Assembly: GCA_900539855.1 (NCBI GenBank)
Contig: UQDO01000055.1
Location: 1-8,725, forward strand
Length of the DNA: 8,725 nt
Source of the DNA: an uncultured Oscillospiraceae bacterium
GTDB lineage: Bacteria > Bacillota > Clostridia > Oscillospirales > Acutalibacteraceae
Direction: 5' to 3'
Position numbers and translations under genes: made by a program. The first letter of the stretch is position 1; every line of letters starts with the position of its first letter. Positions 1 to 5,955 of the stretch are shown piece by piece. The notes under the pieces are model-generated. The model saw nothing but the letters and a program-made list of their open reading frames with translations, ran no database searches and was not told the origin of the DNA.

Positions 1-5
1 ATTTG

Positions 6-17
6 GAAGTTAACTTC
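6..17. other. Perfect 12-bp palindrome at the left edge, downstream of rlmH
   Basis: The bases read gaagttaacttc, a perfect palindrome able to form a short hairpin (4-bp stem, 4-base loop). On the plus strand it is followed by a T-rich run (tctctttttatt), so it could be a weak terminator for a plus-strand gene left of the window. On the minus strand, downstream of rlmH, no T-run follows. It may equally be chance or half of a larger structure cut by the window edge. The rest of bases 1-53 holds nothing I recognise. Confidence 0.25.
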
Positions 18-53
18 TCTTTTTATTGGGTCACATCATTTTAACACATACAT

Positions 54-536
54 TTATTTGTGATATGTACCGCCCGACTGTATTTTAAAAGCGCGGTATA
101 TTTGCTCTTCAAGCATTATTCTTGCCAGCTGGTGGGGAAAGGTCATGCGCGACATGGACATGCGCCACGCGCCTGCCTTTTTTACGCGTTCGGACAAACC
201 GTAAGAGCCGCCGATGATAAAGCAGACCCTGCTTTCTCCACGGACGGCAAGTTCGCCGAGCTTCTTTGAGAGACCGACACTGTCTGCCATATCGCCCTCG
301 ATACAGAGGGGTACCGCAAAGCAGTGCTGAGGCAATGCGGCAAATATGCGATCCGCCTCGCGTTCAAGTGCCGCTGAAATTTCCGATTCCTTCGGAGAGT
401 CGGGCAGCCGCTCAGGCTCGATCTCGGTTATATTCAGCCGGCAAAGGGAGGAAAGGCGCTTCCGATATTCGTTTTCGGCGTCCTTCAGGTATTTTTCCTT
501 CAAATGACCAACCGCTATTATATCTACCTTCTGCAT
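54..536 (-). CDS. rlmH: 23S rRNA (pseudouridine-1915-N3)-methyltransferase RlmH
   Basis: The 160-residue product matches the whole RlmH family (usual length about 155-160). RlmH is a small dimeric SPOUT methyltransferase that uses SAM to methylate pseudouridine 1915 in helix 69 of 23S rRNA on assembled 70S ribosomes in the cytoplasm. Visible marks are the N-terminal strand with AVGHLKEKY (residues 8-16), the SAM-binding glycine loop FIIGGSYGL (106-114), the trefoil-knot segment MTFPHQLARIMLEEQIYRA (131-149) and the invariant C-terminal tyrosine-histidine-basic end YHK (158-160). The ATG start is preceded by AGGAG with about 6 bases of spacing. It lies only 12 bases after the hydrolase stop codon, so it is very probably the last gene of the murA-hydrolase-rlmH operon. 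No terminator is convincing in the 53 bases left of it. In staphylococci the 3' end of this gene (orfX) is the SCC attachment site; nothing here shows an insertion. Confidence 0.97.
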   Translation of the reverse strand: MQKVDIIAVGHLKEKYLKDAENEYRKRLSSLCRLNITEIEPERLPDSPKESEISAALEREADRIFAALPQHCFAVPLCIEGDMADSVGLSKKLGELAVRGESRVCFIIGGSYGLSERVKKAGAWRMSMSRMTFPHQLARIMLEEQIYRAFKIQSGGTYHK

Positions 537-548
537 AAATGTCTCCTG

Positions 549-1331
549 TTAAAAAACAATGACCTTGCCGTTTTTCGGCGGTGCGACATAAAGTATGTAA
601 TCGATATCCTCAGCCATTTTCTTTTCCATAAGCGCGGCGGCAGCGGAGGTGTGGGCTATATCGGGGCGGTTGTTTTCGCGGCTCAGATGCCCCAGTATTA
701 TATGTGTGGTGCCGCTTTCAACAAGGCGCGGCAGCTCGACCGCACAGGCGTTGTTTGAAAGATGCCCTTTATCGCCCAAAATTCGTCTTTTGAGCACCTC
801 CGGGTATGGTCCTTTCTGCAGCATTGCGACATCGTGGTTGGACTCAAAAAGCACCGCCTTACAGCCGGTAAGGGCTTGTCTTACCGTGTCAGACACATAG
901 CCAAGATCGGTGCAGACCGCGCAGCAGCGTCCGTCGCCGAAGTCTATTCTGTATCCGCTCGATCCGGGGCAGTCGTGACTGGTAGCAAACCTCGTAATAT
1001 TAAGCGAGCCTGCCGGGATCGAGTCCTCGATAACCGTTATCGCCGACTCATCCGCGGCGCCTGCGGCTGTTATGGCAGCAGCTGTCTGCTCCGACGCAAA
1101 GATCGGCAGACCGTATTTTTTTGAAAACACGCGCAGTCCGGAAATGTGATCGGTATGCTCGTGTGTAATGAAAATACCGCGAAGCGTAAATGGATCCACA
1201 CCTGCAAGAGCCAGTCCGTCGGTAATGGCTTTGGCGCTTATTCCGGCATCGATAAGTATGCCGTCATTGCCGTTTGCTATATATGTACAGTTGCCGCTGC
1301 TTCCGCTGGCTATGGGGTACAGTCTGCTCAT
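549..1331 (-). CDS. MBL-fold metallo-hydrolase, YycJ/WalJ (VicX) family, putative exonuclease
   Basis: The 260-residue product belongs to the metallo-beta-lactamase fold proteins called YycJ, WalJ or VicX, close to their usual length. The metal-binding motif HEHTDH is at residues 57-62. Further metal-ligand regions are SH at 118-119, TDLGY around 141-145 (Asp142), ESNHD at 163-167, GHLSNN near 189-194 and GHLSREN at 214-220 (His215). The N-terminal ASGSSGNCTYI (8-18) is typical of the family. In Bacillus, YycJ has been linked to mismatch repair as a DNA 5' exonuclease; in other species it is encoded with the WalRK two-component system. Here it sits between murA and rlmH, so the context neither confirms nor excludes a repair role. 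The ATG has GGAG 3 bases and AAAGG about 8 bases upstream. All catalytic residues appear present. The family assignment is strong; the exact substrate is inferred. Confidence 0.93.
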   Translation of the reverse strand: MSRLYPIASGSSGNCTYIANGNDGILIDAGISAKAITDGLALAGVDPFTLRGIFITHEHTDHISGLRVFSKKYGLPIFASEQTAAAITAAGAADESAITVIEDSIPAGSLNITRFATSHDCPGSSGYRIDFGDGRCCAVCTDLGYVSDTVRQALTGCKAVLFESNHDVAMLQKGPYPEVLKRRILGDKGHLSNNACAVELPRLVESGTTHIILGHLSRENNRPDIAHTSAAAALMEKKMAEDIDYILYVAPPKNGKVIVF

Positions 1332-1357
1332 GGTCTCCGCCTTTCAAAATCAAAACA

Positions 1358-1378
1358 GCCGCCGGATATAACGGCGGC
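1358..1378 (-). terminator. GC-rich hairpin between murA and the MBL hydrolase; partial terminator or attenuator
   Basis: A perfect 7-bp GC stem (gccgccg at 1358-1364 with cggcggc at 1372-1378) with a 7-base loop starts 13 bases after the murA stop codon. On the minus strand it is followed by an interrupted U-tract (UGUUUUGAUUUU), weaker than a classical terminator. It fills the 59-base gap before the hydrolase start. The likely role is to reduce read-through from murA into the hydrolase and rlmH, or to stabilise the murA mRNA end. No separate promoter is obvious in the gap. Confidence 0.55.
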
Positions 1379-1390
1379 AAAAAATCAAAA

Positions 1391-2677
1391 TCATATAGCC
1401 GAACGTCTGGCGTTGGGGTCAAAGCACTCCATTCGTCTTATGTCGGCGCCGACCGACGACAGTTTTTCAACTATCCTGTCATATCCGCGGTCGATAAATT
1501 CAACGTTTTCGATCTCGGTCGTGCCTTCGGCTGCCAGTCCTGCAAGGATCAGTGCTGCTCCGGCTCTGAGATCGGTCGCTTTGACTGGGGCGGAATTAAG
1601 GCAGGGTATGCCGGTGATTATAGCCACCTTGCCGTCTACCTTTATCTTTGCTCCCATCATGGTAAGCTGATCCACATATTTAAAACGGTTGTCCCAAACG
1701 CCTTCGGTCATGACGCTGACGCCGTCTGCGACCGACAAAAGGGTGGTCATCTGGGGCTGCATATCGGTCGGGAAACCGGGATGCGGCATCGTAAGGACAT
1801 TGCAGCTGCGAGGCCTGCGATCCATCTTGACACGCACAGCCTCGTCAAATTCCGCCACGGTTGCTCCGCATTCCACGAGCTTTGCCGTGATGGACTCAAG
1901 GTGCTTCGGGATGACGTTTTTGACCGTTATGTCACCGCCCGTGATAGCGGCGGCTATCATATATGTTCCGGCTTCGATCTGATCCGGGATTATGCTGTAG
2001 CAGGTGCCGTGCAGGTGATTTACACCGCGTATTTTTATAACGTCGGTGCCGGCGCCCATGATATCGGCGCCCATTGAGTTGAGAAAGTTTGCAAGATCGA
2101 CTATATGCGGCTCTCTTGCGGCGTTTTCTATAATTGTAAGGCCGCGTGCCTTGACGGCGGCAAGCATGATGTTTACAGTCGCCCCGACCGATACCTTATC
2201 AAGGTAGACCGAGCCGCCCAAAAGCTCGTCCGCAAAGGCATTGACCATTCCGTTATCTATAGTGACGGTAGCACCCAGCGTTTCAAAGCCCTTTATATGC
2301 TGATCTATGGGGCGCACGCCGAAATCGCATCCGCCGGGCGGCGCGACCCTTGCTTTTTTGAATCTGCCGAGCATAGCGCCTATAAAATAGCTGCTTGCCC
2401 TCATTTTTGATGACATGGATGCCGGAAGTATAAAGGAATTTACGCCGGTGGGATTGATCTCAACGGTAGTTTCGTTTATAACCTTGACGCTTGCGCCCAG
2501 TTCATAAAGTATGCGTATTATAACATTGACATCCGAGATAGAAGGAACATTTTCAATGCGGCACACGCCGTCAGAAAGCAGGACGGCAGGAATTATGGCA
2601 ACGGCGGCGTTTTTTGCACCGCTGACGGCTATCTCGCCTTCAAGCCGGTTTCCTCCGTTCACAAATATCTTTTCCAC
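1391..2677 (-). CDS. murA: UDP-N-acetylglucosamine 1-carboxyvinyltransferase MurA
   Basis: MurA transfers enolpyruvate from phosphoenolpyruvate to UDP-GlcNAc, the first committed step of peptidoglycan precursor synthesis, in the cytoplasm. With a GTG start at 2677 the product is 428 residues. Functional positions then fall close to the E. coli numbering: SGAKNAA with Lys22-Asn23, the flexible loop PGGC with catalytic Cys117 (Cys115 in E. coli), GFPTDMQ with Asp305, DLRAGAAL with Asp369, and DRGYD with Arg397. The loop carries cysteine, not the aspartate found in naturally fosfomycin-resistant MurA enzymes, so sensitivity of this enzyme is expected from family knowledge. I preferred GTG at 2677 over the in-frame TTG at 2695 because the product then begins MEKIFVNGG, as homologues do, and GGGAG lies 8 bases upstream. 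It is the first gene of an operon with the hydrolase and rlmH. Clostridia often carry two murA paralogues; which one this is cannot be told. Confidence 0.97.
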   Translation of the reverse strand: MEKIFVNGGNRLEGEIAVSGAKNAAVAIIPAVLLSDGVCRIENVPSISDVNVIIRILYELGASVKVINETTVEINPTGVNSFILPASMSSKMRASSYFIGAMLGRFKKARVAPPGGCDFGVRPIDQHIKGFETLGATVTIDNGMVNAFADELLGGSVYLDKVSVGATVNIMLAAVKARGLTIIENAAREPHIVDLANFLNSMGADIMGAGTDVIKIRGVNHLHGTCYSIIPDQIEAGTYMIAAAITGGDITVKNVIPKHLESITAKLVECGATVAEFDEAVRVKMDRRPRSCNVLTMPHPGFPTDMQPQMTTLLSVADGVSVMTEGVWDNRFKYVDQLTMMGAKIKVDGKVAIITGIPCLNSAPVKATDLRAGAALILAGLAAEGTTEIENVEFIDRGYDRIVEKLSSVGADIRRMECFDPNARRSAI

Positions 2678-2829
2678 AGGACGCACTCCCAACAATAACG
2701 AAATAAAGAAAAACTCACAACACTATTATTACCGTTTATGAGTAAAGTAAGTTAAGTAAATTTAAAACAAAAAATAAAAACGTATTGACCGGAATACTGC
2801 TTCGCAATTAACATTTTGAGTCACACGTT
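2678..2829 (-). other. murA 5' untranslated leader, about 150 nt, AT-rich
   Basis: This is the stretch between the predicted transcription start (about 2829) and the murA GTG codon. It contains the ribosome binding site GGGAG (2686-2690). I see no strong hairpin, terminator or known riboswitch motif. A 20-codon ATG reading frame (about 2814 down to 2752) has no ribosome binding site and is probably chance. The start site is inferred from the promoter only. Confidence 0.45.
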
Positions 2830-2835
2830 TAGATT

Positions 2836-2864
2836 ATTATACACAACTTATAGACGCTTGTCAA
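2836..2864 (-). promoter_or_regulatory. Sigma-A promoter for the murA operon, perfect consensus boxes
   Basis: On the minus strand, TTGACA (2859-2864) and TATAAT (2836-2841) are separated by exactly 17 bases, the ideal housekeeping promoter. A second TTGACA lies 12 bases further upstream (2871-2876). Predicted transcription starts near 2829 and runs leftward into murA. The recR terminator lies just upstream, which insulates the two operons. Confidence 0.85.
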
Positions 2865-2911
2865 TATTTATGTCAATATATGCCCCAAAACGACAGGTTA
2901 CAGGATATTTT

Positions 2912-2955
2912 TATATAAAAACACCGTCGCCGCATCATATGCTGTCCGACGGTGC
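2912..2955 (-). terminator. Rho-independent terminator of the dnaX-ebfC-recR operon
   Basis: The arms caccgtcg (2922-2929) and cgacggtg (2947-2954) pair perfectly over 8 bp. The 17-base loop holds a further small gcat/atgc palindrome. On the minus strand the stem is followed at once by UUUUUAUAUAA. It begins 13 bases after the recR stop codon, as expected for the operon end. Confidence 0.88.
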
Positions 2956-2967
2956 TTTCATATTACA

Positions 2968-3567
2968 TTACATCTCGTTTCTGCCTTCAAGAGCACGGGA
3001 AAGTGTGACCTCGTCGGCATATTCAAGGTCGCCGCCGACAGGAATACCGTAAGCAAGCCTTGTGACCTTTATGCCCATTGTTTTTACAAGACGTGAGATA
3101 TAGCTTGCGGTCGCCTCGCCCTCAACGGTCGGATTGGTGGCGATGATTATTTCCTTTACCTCTCCCGAGGACAGGCGCGCCATGAGCTCGCGCAGCTTGA
3201 GCTGATCGGGACCTACACCGTCAAGCGGCGATATTACGCCGTGCAAAACGTGATAAAGCCCCTTGTATTCACGGGTCCTTTCAAAAGCCATGACATCCTG
3301 CGCATCCTCTACTACACATATGACGCTGCGGTCGCGGTCATCCGACGAACATATCGAGCAGGTATCGCTGTCGGTAATATTTTGACAGACGCTGCAGTAT
3401 TTTATCTTTCCGGCGGCGTCAAGCAGGGCATCGGAAAACTTTTTCGCCATTCCGTCCTGCCTTGTTACAACGTAATACGCAAGACGGCGCGCGGTCTTTT
3501 TACCTATTCCCGGCAGCCGTTCAAACTGCTCGGCAAGGTTATCGAGCGGAGCAACGCTGTACGACAT
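2968..3567 (-). CDS. recR: Recombination mediator protein RecR
   Basis: RecR acts with RecO (and RecF) to load RecA onto single-stranded DNA at gaps during recombinational repair. The 199-residue product has the full domain order and usual length: a helix-hairpin-helix with LPGIGKKTARRLAYY (18-32), a four-cysteine zinc finger (Cys58, 61, 70, 73), a Toprim domain beginning near 81 with acidic VVEDAQD (85-91) and the later NPTVEGEATA block (145-154), and a C-terminal segment with LAYGIPVGGDLEYADEVTL (171-189). Its ATG overlaps the ebfC stop codon (TGATG, one shared base), pointing to translational coupling. It is the last gene of its operon, followed by a clear terminator. The pairing with ebfC and dnaX is a widely conserved gene order. 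Confidence 0.98.
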   Translation of the reverse strand: MSYSVAPLDNLAEQFERLPGIGKKTARRLAYYVVTRQDGMAKKFSDALLDAAGKIKYCSVCQNITDSDTCSICSSDDRDRSVICVVEDAQDVMAFERTREYKGLYHVLHGVISPLDGVGPDQLKLRELMARLSSGEVKEIIIATNPTVEGEATASYISRLVKTMGIKVTRLAYGIPVGGDLEYADEVTLSRALEGRNEM

Positions 3568-3905
3568 CAGAACAGTCCCGGAATGTTGAGTCCGCCGGTT
3601 ATGGCACTCATCTCGCGGTCGCTCATTTCAGCTATTTCCTTAACGACGCTGTTGACCGCTATCGTTATATAGTCCTCAAGCATTTCGGCATCCTCCGGAT
3701 CAATGGCGGCAGGGTCGATATGCAGCCTTTTGAGCTCGTGGCGGCCGTTCATCGTGACCTCCACCATTCCGCCGCCTGCCTGAGCGGTAAATTCGCGCTC
3801 CTCAAGCTCTGCCTGCAGATTTGTCATATCGGTCTGCATTTTCTGAACCTGCTTCATCATTGCAGCCTGACTCTGTCCGTTCTGTCCCGGTATTCTTGCT
3901 TTCAT
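3567..3905 (-). CDS. ebfC: Nucleoid-associated protein, YbaB/EbfC family
   Basis: The 112-residue product is a typical YbaB/EbfC protein: small, dimeric, DNA-binding, and thought to shape the nucleoid and perhaps assist RecR-related repair. The N-terminal half is a long Met/Gln/Glu-rich helix with MMKQVQKMQTDM (16-27). It is followed by the family core GGGMVEVTMNGRHELKRLHID (44-64), then an acidic helix region (70-95) and the C-terminal GGLNIPGLF (104-112). The ATG at 3905 is preceded by GGTGA at close range and AAGGA further up. The gene lies 24 bases after dnaX and overlaps recR by one base, so all three are co-transcribed. No transmembrane or signal segment is seen. Its precise role is not settled in the family. 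Confidence 0.95.
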   Translation of the reverse strand: MKARIPGQNGQSQAAMMKQVQKMQTDMTNLQAELEEREFTAQAGGGMVEVTMNGRHELKRLHIDPAAIDPEDAEMLEDYITIAVNSVVKEIAEMSDREMSAITGGLNIPGLF

Positions 3906-3929
3906 CGTTTATCACCAAATCCTTAAATT

Positions 3930-5597
3930 TTACTTTTGAGGTACCTCAAGCTTTTTCAGCTTCTCCATAACATCGCGCAGCGGATCGCCCGCAGCCTCTT
4001 TTTTTGTTTTGTACGGACCGAGGCGGTAGGTTCTGCCCACCACCTGCATAACGGCTGATTTTATCTGCCTGCGGTATATCGGATCCTCGCTGCGCATGAG
4101 CGAAAAGAACTGATCGTTTGCCGAATCTATAAGTAAAAGCTCGCCCTTCACATAGGCTTTTGAACCGCCGAGCGATGCCGCCATAAGCGGAGCGGAATGT
4201 ACAAGCTCGGCAATAACGTCCTGCCATGCCTCGAACGGCTCGGTTTTCTCATTTTCCACAGCCGCCGGCTGAGTTGGCTCTGTGGCAGCCGCAGACCTGT
4301 CGGCGTCCGGCTCGGACGTTATGTCGTCGTCCGGCACGCCGGTTATGCAGTCATCATTGCGGCTATCATTATCCGGTGCAGTGCCTGCTGCGGACGGGGC
4401 AGGGGCGGCAGTGCCGTTTGCCGCGGCAGAAGCGACGACGGCAGCGGCAGGAGCCGCATATTTTAAGGTGCGTTCGATACGTTCCAGCCTGTCGAGCAGG
4501 GCAGAAGGTGAGGTATCAAGCTGTGGACGGCAGAGCCTTACCACAGCCGTTTCAAGCTCGGTTCTGCGGTCAGCCGCCGTCATGCGGTCGAGCGCCGCGG
4601 TCAGAACATTTATGGCGTTTACGATACCCTCTATCGGGTAATCGGCAGCCTGAGCCTTTATTTCTTCGAGAACCTTGGGGGAGGTAACAATAAGACCCTC
4701 CGGATTTTTTACCGTCTTGGCTATCAGAAGGTTGCGGTAGTATGTTACAAGCTCGCCGCACAGTCTCATAAGATCGACAGCGTTTTTGTGCAGCTCGTCT
4801 ATCTTGCCGAGCGCGGCACCGCAGTCGCCGTCCTTTATCATTCCGGCAAGGGCAGCGCAGTAGTTCTCGCCTGCAAGTGAGCATACCTGCATCACATCGT
4901 CCTCGGTCACCGTGCCGCCCTTTGCGGCGCAGAGGTCAAGGGTAGACAATGCATCACGCATACCGCCGTCCGACAAAGCGGCTATCATGTCGGCAGCAGG
5001 TCTTTCAAGCGTAAAGCCCTCGCGGCCGGATATGTCTATAAGCCGGTCTGATATAGTGGATGTGGGAATACGGTGAAAATCGAAGCGCTGGCACCGTGAC
5101 AGTATGGTGGCAGGCAGCTTGTGCACTTCGGTCGTCGCCAGTATGAAAACTATATGAGGCGGCGGCTCCTCAAGCGTTTTGAGCAGCGCGTTGAAGGCGC
5201 CGATCGACAGCATGTGAACCTCATCTATAATGTATACGCGGTATTTTGAGCTTGACGGTGTGTATGACACCTGCTCGCGCAGATCCCTTATATTCTCGAC
5301 GCCGTTGTTTGACGCAGCGTCTATTTCGGTTATATCAAGCACGTCGCCGTTTTCAATGGCGCGGCATGAGTCGCACTTGCAGCAGGCGTCCCCGTCGACC
5401 GGCGACAGGCAGTTGACCGCCTTGGCAAGTATCTTGGCACAGCTTGTCTTGCCGGTACCGCGGGGGCCTGTAAAAAGGTAAGCATGAAAGATCTTGCCCT
5501 GACGCAGCTCGCTGCGAAGTATATCGGTTATATGCTCCTGTCCCACAACATCGGCGAAGCAGGACGGGCGGTATTTTCTGTAAAGAGCCTGATACAT
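3930..5597 (-). CDS. dnaX: DNA polymerase III subunit gamma/tau (clamp loader ATPase)
   Basis: DnaX is the ATPase of the clamp loader that places the beta sliding clamp on primed DNA; its tau C-terminus tethers polymerase. With ATG at 5597 the product is 555 residues. Seen in order: MYQALYRKYRP start (1-11), Walker A GPRGTGKT (44-51), zinc-binding cysteines (63, 72, 75, 78), Walker B VYIIDEVHML (121-130), sensor 1 FILATTE (151-157), arginine-finger SRC motif (167-169), sensor 2 GGMRDALS (211-218), collar domain III (about 230-360), an Ala/Pro/Asp-rich linker (about 380-455) and a compact C-terminal domain (455-555). The reading frame stays open 26 codons upstream to a GTG, but that stretch is SRP RNA. 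AAAGGAG (5608-5614), 10 bases before the ATG, fixes the start. No strong promoter separates it from the SRP RNA, so expression probably depends on read-through. An A7 run near codon 531 is noted under findings. Confidence 0.97.
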   Translation of the reverse strand: MYQALYRKYRPSCFADVVGQEHITDILRSELRQGKIFHAYLFTGPRGTGKTSCAKILAKAVNCLSPVDGDACCKCDSCRAIENGDVLDITEIDAASNNGVENIRDLREQVSYTPSSSKYRVYIIDEVHMLSIGAFNALLKTLEEPPPHIVFILATTEVHKLPATILSRCQRFDFHRIPTSTISDRLIDISGREGFTLERPAADMIAALSDGGMRDALSTLDLCAAKGGTVTEDDVMQVCSLAGENYCAALAGMIKDGDCGAALGKIDELHKNAVDLMRLCGELVTYYRNLLIAKTVKNPEGLIVTSPKVLEEIKAQAADYPIEGIVNAINVLTAALDRMTAADRRTELETAVVRLCRPQLDTSPSALLDRLERIERTLKYAAPAAAVVASAAANGTAAPAPSAAGTAPDNDSRNDDCITGVPDDDITSEPDADRSAAATEPTQPAAVENEKTEPFEAWQDVIAELVHSAPLMAASLGGSKAYVKGELLLIDSANDQFFSLMRSEDPIYRRQIKSAVMQVVGRTYRLGPYKTKKEAAGDPLRDVMEKLKKLEVPQK

Positions 5598-5607
5598 ATG
5601 GGCATAT

Positions 5608-5614
5608 CTCCTTT
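5608..5614 (-). promoter_or_regulatory. Ribosome binding site that fixes the dnaX start
   Basis: The minus strand reads AAAGGAG, 10 bases upstream of the ATG at 5597. It lies outside the SRP RNA helix and supports the short dnaX start over the upstream in-frame GTG at 5675, which would place codons inside the SRP RNA 3' arm. Confidence 0.8.
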
Positions 5615-5625
5615 CATGCGGTGTT

Positions 5626-5660
5626 AAAAAGCAGTACGCCCTCCGGCGTACGAACGGCCG
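5626..5660 (-). terminator. U-tract closing the SRP RNA terminal helix; probable terminator/attenuator before dnaX
   Basis: The 3' arm of the SRP basal helix (5628-5660) runs directly into a U5 tract (5626-5630, overlapping the helix end) and then AACAC. The very stable helix plus the U-run should act as an intrinsic terminator that yields the SRP RNA 3' end. Only about 28 bases separate it from the dnaX ATG, so the polymerases that pass it would produce dnaX mRNA. Confidence 0.6.
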
Positions 5661-5780
5661 AGTTGGCTGCGGCACACAGGATAAATCCGCTTAATGCTGC
5701 TCGGTTCCCCGCCTGACATGGTTCACGGCAACCCGTCGCACAGGACCCGACCGTTCGCACGCCGGAAGGCGTACTGCTTT
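5628..5780 (-). ncRNA. ffs: Signal recognition particle RNA (4.5S-type, small bacterial form)
   Basis: SRP RNA binds the GTPase Ffh and targets membrane and secreted proteins to the membrane via FtsY. The minus strand between 5724 and 5690 has the helix 8 signature: GAACCAUGUCAGG, a 3-bp stem, the GGAA tetraloop (5708-5705), then AGCAGCAUUAAG. The symmetric loop bases UCAGG and AGCAGC that contact the Ffh M domain are intact. The ends pair over 33 contiguous base pairs (5748-5780 with 5628-5660) with only three G-U wobbles, so the molecule is about 153 nt. I find no Alu-domain sequence of the Bacillus 6S/scRNA kind inside it, so I call the small form. Its position just upstream of dnaX is the usual one in Firmicutes. 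No -10 box is present just upstream of 5780, so it is probably transcribed from the promoter at 5956-5984. Confidence 0.93.
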
Positions 5781-5954
5781 CTCTCGTCAGCTTAGGCTGA
5801 AGAGAGTCGAACACCGTACGGTTTCGCTCGCCGCCTTTATTCAGGCAGCTTTGCGCTTATTACCCGTAGGCGTCATATTTCAAGATTCGACACAATAAAA
5901 ACCGGAATTTTTCCGTTTTTAAGGCGTGCGGTGTTCGACTCGCTTCAGCCTTAG
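5781..5954 (-). ncRNA. Unassigned structured RNA element bounded by a 30-bp inverted repeat, upstream of SRP RNA
   Basis: The arms 5925-5954 and 5791-5820 are inverted copies matching at 27 of 30 positions, so the minus-strand RNA could fold as a 164-nt closed rod. Inside are an A/U-rich hairpin (5897-5920), a 7-bp stem (5843-5849 with 5830-5836, loop GAAUAA) flanked by purine-rich strands (GUAAUAAGCGCAAA and GAGCGAAA), and a 10-bp bulged stem (5864-5873 with 5811-5821). The last competes with the long inverted repeat. A third alternative is a local hairpin at 5781-5806 (CUCUC and UCAGC stems), which also uses the 3' arm and abuts the SRP helix. Two internal stems keep G-U wobbles on the minus strand where the plus strand would have C-A mismatches, supporting minus-strand function. 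A promoter -10 box ends two bases before the outer arm. There is no ORF. I could not match it to tRNA, tmRNA, RNase P, T-box or common riboswitches; 6S-like RNA is possible. Confidence 0.5.
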
Positions 5955-5955
5955 T

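Noticed and set aside
54..65. SCC-type attachment site at the 3' end of rlmH
   Set aside because: The 3' end reads TATCACAAATAA, which only loosely resembles the staphylococcal site, and no cassette or direct repeat is visible in the 53 bases beyond it.
1274..2077. 267-codon plus-strand open frame opposite murA and its neighbour
   Set aside because: It is antisense to well-supported conserved genes and has no family resemblance; typical shadow of a moderate-GC coding strand.
2678..2695. TTG start for murA six codons upstream
   Set aside because: It overlaps the ribosome binding site of the GTG at 2677, and homologues begin at MEKI.
2752..2814. 20-codon leader peptide frame upstream of murA
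   Set aside because: No ribosome binding site in front of its ATG and no run of regulatory codons or attenuator hairpin after it.
5598..5675. 26-codon upstream extension of dnaX to a GTG
   Set aside because: These codons lie within the SRP RNA 3' half, and the homologous start MYQALYRKYRP has its own AAAGGAG site. The open frame is incidental.
5791..5954. Miniature inverted-repeat transposable element
   Set aside because: The 30-bp inverted ends fit the idea, but I see no target-site duplication (gtcag versus tattat outside the arms), and a promoter and SRP RNA abut the element. Not fully excluded; copy number in the genome would decide.
5791..5954. tRNA or tmRNA, suggested by GTTCGACTC and GATTCGACA words
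   Set aside because: No acceptor/T-arm pairing, no anticodon arm, no tag reading frame with an Ala-Ala end, and no CCA-proximal discriminator pattern.
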